Origin: Gibbula magus
Lineage: Eukaryota > Mollusca > Gastropoda > Trochida > Trochidae
Direction of reading: 5' to 3'
Assembly: GCA_936450465.1 (NCBI GenBank)
Contig: OW388298.1
Location: 8,705,087 to 8,769,086, forward strand
DNA length: 64,000 bases
This document shows positions 10,493 to 20,830 of the stretch, one piece after another; position 1 is the first letter of the stretch, and every line of letters begins with the position of its first letter. A program made the position numbers and the translations under genes. The notes under the pieces were generated by a model. It ran no database searches, had not been told where the DNA came from, and saw only the letters and a program-made list of their open reading frames with translations.

Positions 10493-11052
10493 TTACTCAT
10501 TTCAAGTTTCTCCTTTTCTTTCAGTGCTGATGCTTTCGCTAGTAATTCCGCCTTTCTTTGGTCTTCCTTCAGCTTAACCATAGAAATATTACTTCCTCGA
10601 CTACTGTGTGAATGCTGTGACCCTGCCCTCTGAGATATGCTATCATTAGGTGCTACTGTGCGGTCTCTGAACCATTTCTCAAGTTGAGCCTTAAAACTTA
10701 AGATGAAAGGGGTTTCCTCACAGTCCACCTGAAACTCATACTGCTTTCGGCTCTCCATGTCAAGTAGAGATTCATACTCTTCTCTCAGCGCATAGTGTTT
10801 CTCTAATAAAGTCAGGAATTGTAAATGTTCATCTCTAACTCTCTTAATGTCTATGGTTTCCTCCAAAAGAGATAGAATAGAGTCCTGCTTAGCCTTCAGT
10901 TGCCTAAAGGAAAGTTTCAACAATTTTTCCTTCTGCTCCTTTGTGTACAAAAGGCCCTTATCTGTCAATCTTCTCTGCCTTGTACTAAGAGAACTTATCA
11001 CAGAAATTTGGTCACGGTTCCTTCTTGCCATTTCAATAGTTATCTCTTCCAT
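10357..11052 (-). CDS. BEL/Pao ORF1 (gag N-terminus, coiled-coil)
   Basis: The frame opens at an ATG at 11052-11050, only 22 bases inside the 5' LTR edge, and ends at 10357-10359. An upstream in-frame ATG lies inside the LTR, so the MEEIT start seems better. The product of about 231 residues is charged and helical, with a KLRLKIQEQELEIQTEL stretch typical of the coiled-coil that precedes the gag domain in BEL proteins. It overlaps ORF2 by 133 bases in the -1 frame (10360-10492), so a -1 ribosomal shift, or an inactivating one-base indel, separates them. I see no classical XXXYYYZ slippery heptamer in the overlap. Confidence 0.85.
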   Translation of the reverse strand: MEEITIEMARRNRDQISVISSLSTRQRRLTDKGLLYTKEQKEKLLKLSFRQLKAKQDSILSLLEETIDIKRVRDEHLQFLTLLEKHYALREEYESLLDMESRKQYEFQVDCEETPFILSFKAQLEKWFRDRTVAPNDSISQRAGSQHSHSSRGSNISMVKLKEDQRKAELLAKASALKEKEKLEMSKLRLKIQEQELEIQTELAITHTLRHILQLSMRLRGRDNRSRIMFL

Positions 11053-11074
11053 ACAGGTCAAAAATGTTAATGAA

Positions 11075-11965
11075 TGTGGTGTCACGATCTCATATGTCTT
11101 TTCTAGTTTCCTTTCTAATGTTCATGTTTACTAGTCCTACAGTGAGTTCACTTTTCTCAGAAATAACATTGATGTCAATTCATCCTCAAATTTATTCCTC
11201 CAATGCATTTTATCAAGTCAACAATTCTCAGCATTATATTCCATTCATACTTCTCATTTCACATTGATAGAATGTTGTAGGCATGTCCTTGTATTGTAGG
11301 TATTAAATTTGTATATTGATGGTGATATTTTCCCTGATGACATGTTCCTAATGAAGACGTTATTGAAGACGATTAACTGTAAAGTTAATAGAAAACTAAA
11401 TCAGTACAGCATAAACTCATTAAATAAATACAAAACTTACTCTTACTACAAATTCCCATTCAAAATGTAAACAAACTTTATCTCAAGAAAAACTCCAAAT
11501 TAATTACAAATATACTCAAACTTCACTATATATATTCTTAAATTTCAGAGAACCTTAAATTACATAAAATAAAACATTCTGAAATAGGTTTATGGAATAC
11601 TATTACCTAGTGTAAATAGAAAATTACCTCATGAAATTAACTTACTTTCTAGCTATAATTTACTTCCAAAATGTTAATAATTACTTTATGAAATATGATA
11701 TAAGTTACAAAAAGATGTTTTTACAACATAAATACTACATACCATTTTTGTTAGACCATAAATTAAAGTTTTTATTTCTCATTCTCAGCTCTCAATCTCA
11801 CTCAAGTGACATCCATTTCTCAAAAAAGCACATGTTCGAACTCTCTCAGCAAAAAGATAAGATCTGACTCCCTAAGGTTCTGAAGATGGAATTATCTCCC
11901 TTAGGATGAATACTGAAATGAAGTGCTCATAAAATATCTTACAGAAATGTTGTATGCTCACTACA
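11075..11965 (-). repeat. 5' LTR of the BEL/Pao element
   Basis: This 891-bp copy of 3968-4858 has the same TG and CA ends. Transcription of the element should start here and run leftward. Confidence 0.95.
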
Positions 11966-11970
11966 GATGT
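11966..11970. repeat. Right target-site duplication GATGT
   Basis: Exact repeat of 3963-3967, directly after the right LTR. Confidence 0.9.
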
Positions 11971-11980
11971 CATGCTGTGC

Positions 11981-12151
11981 CAGTCTTATTAAAAATGAAC
12001 AGTTTTCGGAGAAACAAAAGATGCAAAATAGTAAATTTGTCGGGATAAGAACACATATCGTTCGGAGGAATCTATAGAACCAGTTCCTATCACGAAATGA
12101 ACTTTGTATCAGATTTAATTCCTCGGAAGAGGGTCTATTTTAATTAGACTG
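11981..12151. mobile_element. Family-A MITE, short copy (171 bp) with 10-bp target duplication
   Basis: The ends are cagtcttattaaaa and, inverted, cagtctaattaaaa. Flanks are catgctgtgc (11971-11980) and catgttgtgc (12152-12161), a 10-bp duplication with one mismatch. The subterminal gcaaaatagta and cgggataagaac match those of the longer copy at 27420-27854. It has no coding capacity and sits inside the right 21-bp-repeat terminal repeat. A target duplication of 9-10 bp fits Mutator-like elements best, but no transposase is present to prove this. Confidence 0.8.
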
Positions 12152-12293
12152 CATGTTGTGCGCTCTTAATACTAAGTCGTGCGCACGAGATACTAAGTCG
12201 TGCGCACGCGATATTAAGTCGTGCGCACGCGATATTAAGTCGTGCGCACAAGATAAATATTATTTTACCATGTCCCTTCAGCGCTTCCGTAGT
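12152..12293. mobile_element. Outer part of the right inverted terminal repeat with 21-bp array
   Basis: It contains about four inverted copies of the 21-bp unit (12164-12252) followed by a block that is the inverse complement of 448-493. It pairs with the left copy at 448-926. Confidence 0.75.
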
Positions 12294-13418
12294 CTACAGA
12301 TAATGAGACTAACTATTTATTTACTGAACAATGTTAGGACAGTGAGAACCAGGAAATGGAATGAAATTAACATGGCACGAGTTCATTTGATCAAAACTGT
12401 AAAGGTCACAATGTTCCACGGTTACAGATATGATGGGAAGAAAAACTGGTGTCGGAGTTCAGATTAAAACCAAATTTGCTCCATTTATGGTACATAGTCA
12501 CCGTCAGGCCCACAGCTTCAGCTTGGCATGTGTGGATTCAATCAAGAAACTAGCGATATTAGAGACATTGAAGTCAAGGTTCAATTCACTTTATTGGTTC
12601 TTTAGTACATCTGGTGTAAGAACTGCAACTCTTGATAATGTACAAGCTATCCTTGATGACCCCGCTTTGAAGATCAAAGAACCTCACAGTGTCAGGTGGC
12701 TCAGCATCAGATCAGCAGTGAAAGCTGTCTACCAGTGTTATGCATCAGTGCTTGTCGCCTTGTCGCACTTAAGGGAGACAAATGCAGTAGCCAAGTCCCT
12801 CCACACTTACTTCAGTAATGAATCGACTGCCTTGTTAACAGCATACATGTATGATGTGCACGACCAGTTGGCTATTCTCAGTTGTCACCTCCAGAAAGAA
12901 GACCTTGTTTTCAGTGAGGTTAAACCTCTGATGGATGGATGCATTGCTGCTGTAAAAGACTGAAAAGAAGGTGGACAATATTTTCAGAAAATGAAAGCAG
13001 AACTTGGGGAGACCTGTACATTGAAGGGTGTTGAACTTAAGAAAGCAAACACTAAAAGAGCGTCAGATCTGAGTGGTTGTATGTAGAAGTATGTCCTAAA
13101 CCTTTGTGACAACATTGAGGCCAGAATGACAGAGACCTCTGACATGTTATATACCTTTGGTGAAATCCTGCAACCACAGTGTTTTGATGGAGAACTTGCT
13201 GAGGTTGCAATCAAGGATCTGGGCCTACTTGCACAGAGCCCCCTTAGCCTAAGGTGATTTCTATGGAGGGGCCAAAACAGACCAAAATCATCCATGAAGA
13301 TGGAGATGAGCCTGAAGTTCATGACGTTGAAGCCCTCATTGACAAAGATGAACTTGTTAGAGAATGGCCTTTGTTCAAGGGAATGCTGCGTGGCACTTAC
13401 AAGAAATTGAGATGTCGT

Positions 13419-16400
13419 GAGCTGTGCAGGAGGGTTATCACTTTACACAAGGACTTGATTCCTAACATTAGCTGTGAACTGTGCAGGAGGGTTATCACTT
13501 TAAACAATGACTTGATTCCTAACATTAGCTGTGAGCTGTGCAGGAGGGTTATCACTTTACACAAGGACTTGATTCCTAACATTAGCTGTGAACTGTGCAG
13601 GAGGGTTATCACTTTACACAAAGACTTGATTCCTAACATTAGCTGTGAACTGTGCAGGAGGGTTATCACTTTACACAAGGATTTGTTTCCTAACATTAGC
13701 TGTGAACTGTGCAGGAGGGTTATCACTTTACACAAGGACTTGATTCCTAACATTAGCTGTGAGCTGTGCAGGAGGGTTATCACTTTACACAAGGACTTGA
13801 TTCCTAACATTAGCTGTGAACTGTGAACTGTGCAGGAGGGTTATCACTTTACACAAGGACTTGATTCCTAACATTAGCTGTGAACTGTGCAGGAGGGTTA
13901 TCACTTTACACAAGGACTCGATTCCTAATACTAGCTGTGAACTGTGCAGGAGGGTTATCACTTTACACAAGGACTTGATTCCTAACATTAGCTGTGAGCT
14001 GTGCAGGAGGGTTATCACTTTACACAAGGACTTGATTCCTAACATTAGCTGTGAACTGTGCAGGAGGGTTATCACTTTACACAAGGACTTGATTCCTAAC
14101 ATTAGCTGTGAGCTGTGCAGGAGGGTTATCACTTTACACAAGGACTTGATTCCTAACATTAGCTGTGAACTGTGCAGGAGGGTTATCACTTTACACAAGG
14201 ACTTGATTCCTAACATTAGCTGTGAACTGTGCAGGAGGGTTATCACTTTACACAAGGACTTGATTCCTAACATTAGCTGTGAACTGTGCAGGAGGGTTAT
14301 CACTTTACACAAGGACTTGATTCCTAACATTAGCTGTGAACTGTGCAGGAGGGTTATCACTTTACACAAGGACTTGATTCCTAACATTAGCTGTGAACTG
14401 TGCAGGAGGGTTATCACTTTACACAAGGACTTGATTCCTAACATTAGCTGTGAACTGTGCAGGAGGGTTATCACTTTACACAAGGACTTGATTCCTAACA
14501 TTAGCTGTGAACTGTGCAGGAGGGTTATCACTTTACACAAGGACTTGATTCCTAACATTAGCTGTGAACTGTGCAGGAGGGTTATCACTTTACACAAGGA
14601 CTTGATTCCTAACATTAGCTGTGAACTGTGCAGGAGGGTTATCACTTTAAACAAGGACTTGATTCCTAACATTAGCTGTGAGCTGTGCAGGAGGGTTATC
14701 ACTTTACACAAGGACTTGATTCCTAACATTAGCTGTGAACTGTGCAGGAGGGTTATCACTTTACACAAGGACTTGATTCCTAACATTAGCTGTGAACTGT
14801 GCAGGAGGGTTATCACTTTACACAAGGACTTGATTCCTAACATTAGCTGTGAACTGTGCAGGAGGGTTATCACTTTACACAAGGACTTGATTCCTAACAT
14901 TAGCTGTGAACTGTGCAGGAGGGTTATCACTTTACACAAGCACTTGATTCCTAACATTAGCTGTGAACTGTGCAGGAGGGTTATCACTTTACACAAGGAC
15001 TTGATTACTAACATTAGCTGTGAACTGTGCAGGAGGGTTATCACTTTACACAAGGACTTGATTCCTAACATTAGCTGTGAACTGTGCAGGAGGGTTATCA
15101 CTTTACACAAGGACTTGATTCCTAACATTAGCTGTGAACTGTGCAGGAGGGTTATCACTTTACACAAGGACTTGATTCCTAACATTAGCTGTGAACTGTG
15201 CAGGAGGGTTATCACTTTAAACAAGGACTTGATTCCTAACATTAGCTGTGAGCTGTGCAGGAGGGTTATCACTTTACACAAGGACTTGATTCCTAACATT
15301 AGCTGTGAACTGTGCAGGAGGGTTAATACTTTACACAAGGACTTGATTCCTAACATTAGCTGTGAACTGTGCAGGAGGGTTATCACTTTACACAAGGACT
15401 TGATTCCTAACATTAGCTGTGAACTGTGCAGGAGGGTTATCACTTTACACAAGGACTTGATTCCTAACATTAGCTGTGAACTGTGCAGGAGGGTTATCAC
15501 TTTACACAAGGACTTGATTCCTAACATTAGCTGTGAACTGTGCAGGAAGGTTATCACTTTACACAAGGACTTGATTCCTAACATTAGCTGTGAGCTGTGC
15601 AGGAGGGTTATCACTTTATACAAGGACTTGATTCCTAACATTAGCTGTGAGCTGTGCAGGAGGGTTATCACTTTACACAAGGACTTGATTCCTAACATTA
15701 GCTGTGAACTGTGCAGGAGGGTTATCACTTTAAACAAGGACTTGATTCCTAACATTAGCTGTGAGCTGTGCAGGAGGGTTATCACTTTACACAAGGACTT
15801 GATTCCTAACATTAGCTGTGAACTGTGCAGGAGGGTTATCACTTTACACAAGGACTTGATTCCTAACATTAGCTGTGAACTGTGCAGGAGGGTTATCACT
15901 TTACACAAGGACTTGATTCCTAACATTAGCTGTGAACTGTGCAGGAGGGTTATCACTTTACACAAGGACTTGATTCCTAACATTAGCTGTGAACTGTGCA
16001 GGAGGGTTATCACTTTACACAAGGACTTGATTCCTAACATTAGCTGTGAACTGTGCAGGAGGGTTATCACTTTACACAAGGACTTGATTCCTAACATTAG
16101 CTGTGAACTGTGCAGGAGGGTTATCACTTTACACAAGGACTTGATTCCTAACATTAGCTGTGAACTGTGCAGGAGGGTTATCACTTTACACAAGGACTTG
16201 ATTCCTAACATTAGCTGTGAACTGTGCAGGAGGGTTATCACTTTACACAAGGACTTGATTCCTAACATTAGCTGTGAACTGTGCAGGAGGGTTATCACTT
16301 TACACAAGGACTTGATTCCTAACATTAGCTGTGAACTGTGCAGGAGGGTTATCACTTTACACAAGGACTTGATTCCTAACATTAGCTGTGAACTGTGCAG

Positions 16401-18847
16401 GAGGGGTAATACTTTACACAAGGACTTGATTCCTAACATTAGCTGTGAACTGTGCAGGAGGGTTATCACTTTACACAAGGACTTGATTCCTAACATTAGC
16501 TGTGAACTGTGCAGGAGGGTTATCACTTTACACAAGGACTTGATTCCTAACATTAGCTGTGAACTGTGCAGGAGGGTTATCACTTTACACAAGGACTTGA
16601 TTCCTAACATTAGCTGTGAACTGTGCAGGAGGGTTATCACTTTACACAAGGACTTGATTCCTAACATTAGCTGTGAACTGTGCAGGAGGGTTATCACTTT
16701 ACACAAGGACTTGATTCCTAACATTAGCTGTGAACTGTGCAGGAGGGTTATCACTTTACACAAGGACTTGATTCCTAACATTAGCTGTGAACTGTGCAGG
16801 AGGGGTAATACTTTACACAAGGACTTGATTCCTAACATTAGCTGTGAACTGTGCAGGAGGGTTATCACTTTACACAAGGACTTGATTCCTAACATTAGCT
16901 GTGAACTGTGCAGGAGGGTTATCACTTTACACAAGGACTTGATTCCTAACATTAGCTGTGAACTGTGCAGGAGGGTTATCACTTTACACAAGGACTTGAT
17001 TCCTAACATTAGCTGTGAACTGTGCAGGAAGGTTATCACTTTACACAAGGACTTGATTCCTAACATTAGCTGTGAACTGTGCAGGAGGGTTATCACTTTA
17101 AACAAGGACTTGATTCCTAACATTAGCTGTGAGCTGTGCAGGAGGGTTATCACTTTACACAAGGACTTGATTCCTAACATTAGCTGTGAACTGTGCAGGA
17201 GGGTTAATACTTTACACAAGGACTTGATTCCTAACATTAGCTGTGAACTGTGCAGGAGGGTTATCACTTTACACAAGGACTTGATTCCTAACATTAGCTG
17301 TGAACTGTGCAGGAGGGTTATCACTTTACACAAGGACTTGATTCCTAACATTAGCTGTGAACTGTGCAGGAAGGTTATCACTTTACACAAGGACTTGATT
17401 CCTAACATTAGCTGTGAGCTGTGCAGGAGGGTTATCACTTTATACAAGGACTTGATTCCTAACATTAGCTGTGAGCTGTGCAGGAGGGTTATCACTTTAC
17501 ACAAGGACTTGATTCCTAACATTAGCTGTGAACTGTGCAGGAGGGTTATCACTTTAAACAAGGACTTGATTCCTAACATTAGCTGTGAGCTGTGCAGGAG
17601 GGTTATCACTTTACACAAGGACTTGATTCCTAACATTAGTTGTGAACTGTGCAGGAGGGTTATCACTTTACACAAGGACTTGATTCCTAACATTAGCTGT
17701 GAACTGTGCAGGAGGGTTATCACTTTACACAAGGACTTGATTCCTAACATTAGCTGTGAACTGTGCAGGAGGGTTATCACTTTACACAAGGACTTGATTC
17801 CTAACATTAGCTGTGAACTGTGCAGGAGGGTTATCACTTTACACAAGGACTTGATTCCTAACATTAGCTGTGAACTGTGCAGGAGGGTTATCACTTTACA
17901 CAAGGACTTGATTCCTAACATTAGCTGTGAACTGTGCAGGAGGGTTATCACTTTACACAAGGACTTGATTCCTAACATTAGCTGTGAACTGTGCAGGAGG
18001 GTTATCACTTTACACAAGGACTTGATTCCTAACATTAGCTGTGAACTGTGCAGGAGGGTTATCACTTTACACAAGGACTTGATTCCTAACATTAGCTGTG
18101 AACTGTGCAGGAGGGTTATCACTTTACACAAGGACTTGATTCCTAACATTAGCTGTGAACTGTGCAGGAGGGTTATCACTTTACACAAGGACTTGATTCC
18201 TAACATTAGCTGTGAACTGTGCAGGAGGGGTAATACTTTACACAAGGACTTGATTCCTAACATTAGCTGTGAACTGTGCAGGAGGGTTATCACTTTACAC
18301 AAGGACTTGATTCCTAACATTAGCTGTGAACTGTGCAGGAGGGTTATCACTTTACACAAGGACTTGATTCCTAACATTAGCTGTGAACTGTGCAGGAGGG
18401 TTATCACTTTACACAAGGACTTGATTCCTAACATTAGCTGTGAACTGTGCAGGAAGGTTATCACTTTACACAAGGACTTGATTCCTAACATTAGCTGTGA
18501 ACTGTGCAGGAGGGTTATCACTTTAAACAAGGACTTGATTCCTAACATTAGCTGTGAGCTGTGCAGGAGGGTTATCACTTTATACAAGGACTTGATTCCT
18601 AACATTAGCTGTGAGCTGTGCAGGAGGGTTATCACTTTACACAAGGACTTGATTCCTAACATTAGCTGTGAACTGTGCAGGAGGGTTATCACTTTACACA
18701 AGGACTTGATTCCTAACATTAGCTGTGAACTGTGCAGGAGGGTTATCACTTTACGCAAGGACTTGATTCCTAACATTAGCTGTGAACTGTGCAGGAGGGT
18801 TATCACTTTACACAAGGACTTGATTCCTAACATTAGCTGTGAACTGT
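13419..18847. repeat. 57-bp minisatellite, 95 units, inside the hAT C-terminal domain
   Basis: Units begin gaactgtgcaggagggttat and are exactly 57 bp. There are 7 units at 13419-13817, a 7-bp gaactgt at 13818-13824, 88 units at 13825-18840 and another 7-bp gaactgt at 18841-18847. Unit boundaries at 13419+57k and 13825+57k fit at every position tested, and 88 x 57 accounts exactly for the second block. The unit encodes ELCRRVITLHKDLIPNISC in the hAT frame, so it arose from the host gene segment. Variants are mostly single bases (gag/gaa, aag/agg, aaaca/cacaa, tataca, ggtaat). The open frames of about 1700 codons on both strands are a by-product of a stop-free unit divisible by 3. Confidence 0.97.
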
Positions 18848-19111
18848 GAACTTGCATTATGTCTTTGTCTGAGTAGTGTGAAGTGTGAGACCTCATTCCG
18901 TGTACAAAACAGAATTAAAGACAAGCATAGATCTTTCCTCAAGACACCCACACTCAGTACTTTGATGAAGATAAGTATGGGTCCTGCCTTTGAGTCCTGT
19001 GAGTATGTAGTCATCAAAGGTGTGAAACTGTGGAAGCGGCGCAAGAGAGGGAGATTATCCATGCTAACTGCAGGATATAAAGCAAGAGTCAAGAAATCTA
19101 AGTTATCATAA
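18848..19111 (+). pseudogene. hAT C-terminal dimerisation domain fragment downstream of the array
   Basis: In the frame that starts with ELALCLCLSSVKCETSF it continues through NRIKDKHR and LSTLMKISM to a TAA at 19109-19111. This is the C-terminal end of the hAT-like protein. Its frame no longer agrees with the array or the upstream part, because each 7-bp insert shifts the phase. Confidence 0.8.
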
Positions 19112-19999
19112 ATAGACTACAGTCACTTATTCATACAAAGACTGCCCTGTACGACATTATATGTGTCCCACGTGAGTGCAAATCATGATGAAAATAATGT
19201 AAACAGAGAGGCTTAAAAACAGTATGACAGTAGAACTTTGAGTACAGTATTACACATGGTTATGAATATCATGATTTAAGTTTTGTTTGCGAAATAAACA
19301 AAACATGCAGCAAATTGATGAATCCTCTTTATTTTTTCGAAAATGCAAAACGCACAGGTGCTCACACTAAGGCAGTACACCTTCAGAATCCTCAGTGCAC
19401 CTCCACTTAAAATTTGAGGCTTAAGTACACCCACATCCCAAAAGTTATCTGTAGCCCTGTTTGAGGGAGAATCTAAAGTCTGCCATTGAAAATACTGTAT
19501 CACCCAAAAATAAACAATATCACATGATTTAAATGACATAAATGTTTCTCAACAGAGTGTGATTCACGAGTGAGTTTACATGGGTCCTTTCATGATCAGC
19601 AACAATGGGCGCGGCTCTCTGTATGGTGGATAGACTGTTTCTTTTTATCCCTGTCGGACACCGAGACATTGGTTGAGGGAACTATGATGTCACCTTGGCG
19701 GTTTTATTTTTCTTCTTCAAAAATGCCCCTCTTCACCTAGCGGAACAAACGGGTACCTGGGGACAGGTGTGTTGGGGGTGCCCTTCTTGTGCTATAGTTG
19801 GCAACTTCGGTTAATTCCAGAGAAGTTCGATCCATTGAACAAAATATCATTTTTAACAAAATCAACAAGGGAAACTAGGGAAATTATAATTGAACTTTCC
19901 CATTGAAACAGCCAAATTCCGAAGAAGTAGAAACCCTAAAAAGGCACAACTTATTTGTATTCATCCCTGTTTAGTAGTTGAATGGGGGCGCATTATAGA
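19112..19999. other. Non-coding stretch, nothing firm
   Basis: No convincing exon. The segment around 19735-19780 (cctagcggaacaaacgggtacctgggg) resembles the body of a tRNA-type SINE, but I cannot find matching A and B boxes. Confidence 0.35.
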
Positions 20000-20830
20000 G
20001 CATTTGAATATGTTGTTTTTGTCATGTTATGTCACGCACTATAAATGGTGTTATTTTATTAAACAGCACTAACTGTTGTTGTAAATCATAAAAGTTTATT
20101 GCAAGTTCGTTCAACAAAGTGGCAATACAAAGGTGAAACTCGCGATTTGTGATCGAAAACCGGACAATGACGCTATCAATTGGTCAAATGAAATTTTGGA
20201 AACTTACCTGTAACAGTGATACTGATAATACTGATAGTAATCGTCCATTTATATAGGCACATATCCATGCACATTGTATGCTCAAAGCGCTGGTCGACAT
20301 ATTACCCCTGTCAACAACAGTACAGAACTCCCCCGTGTCAGGCGCTCAAGGTTCAAATTCAGACTACCATCGTTACATACTGCTAGGTGGACAGAGGCAC
20401 ACTTCCAACTTAGTCACTTACCCAGGGTGACACCACAAGTCTTTCAACTCCGTGTGGGGGCAGGGAATGACCCTTCAAACTCTCAGTTTATCCAGAAATG
20501 AAGCGGGTCGCCCACCATGTGTCGAGCCGCGCCCATTGTTGCTGAACTTCACTAACAGCGGCCGACTGAGCTATTCACAGGAACATGTGCCACGTGGGTT
20601 GATAACGTTTATGGATCCTTTAACTATTGTACATATATATGGGAGGTTTCTACACATGTAAAAGGCTGTTACTCGATTTTAATTGAAACAAGTAATATCA
20701 TATATTTGGCAATAAGGTAAGAATATGTATGTCACGTGAAACTAATTGAACTTAAATCAGCAGATGTGGTCTTCGGGCACATATAAAAGCCAAATAAAAT
20801 ATTATGAAAGTTCTGAATGGCCATTTCAAA
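20000..20830. mobile_element. Family-B MITE, diverged copy with an insertion
   Basis: 20035-20215 (ctataaatggtgttattt, gatcgaaaaccggacaatg, caattggtcaaa) and 20605-20826 (gttactcgattttaattg, agccaaataaaat) match, in order, the copies at 35194-36842 and from 63531. About 330 bp of unrelated, partly SINE-like sequence (20268-20600) separates the halves. Ends are eroded, so borders are approximate. Confidence 0.7.

Larger units (their letters stand above)
3968..11965 (-). mobile_element. Complete BEL/Pao LTR retrotransposon (7998 bp)
   Basis: Two direct LTRs of 891 bp bound an internal region of 6216 bp. The element begins TG and ends CA, and is flanked by the 5-bp direct duplication GATGT at 3963-3967 and 11966-11970. 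Both retroviral-type ORFs run on the minus strand, so the 5' LTR is the right-hand one. Domain order (gag, zinc knuckles, aspartic protease, RT, RNase H, integrase, DUF5641) is that of BEL/Pao. I found no difference between the LTRs by eye, so the insertion is young. The only apparent defect is the frame offset between ORF1 and ORF2, which may be natural. I could not recognise a canonical TGG-starting primer-binding site next to the 5' LTR. Confidence 0.95.
12440..19111 (+). pseudogene. hAT-like (ZNF862/TTF-type) transposase-derived pseudogene, interrupted by a 57-bp array
   Basis: 12476-12960 reads as the middle of a hAT-derived protein of the ZNF862-like group: QAHSFSLACVDSIKK, DNVQAILDDPALKIKEPHS, then the RWLSIRSAV block. 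The same frame then meets a TGA (12961-12963) and a TAG (13084-13086). After a shift, 13254-13418 gives VDVEALIDKDELVREWPLFK-like sequence, the lead-in to the hAT C-terminal dimerisation domain. That domain resumes after the array at 18848-19111 (ELALCLCLSSVKCETSF, then RVQNRIKDKHRSFLKTPTL), where the family normally has its ERxFS..NRIK motif. The N-terminal zinc finger and first catalytic residues are missing. Stops, shifts and the array make it non-functional. Confidence 0.85.

Noticed and set aside
13785..18896. 1703-codon minus-strand and 1677-codon plus-strand frames as giant repeat proteins
   Set aside because: Both are by-products of a stop-free 57-bp tandem unit; flanking hAT pseudogene sequence explains the origin and there is no independent start, domain or promoter.
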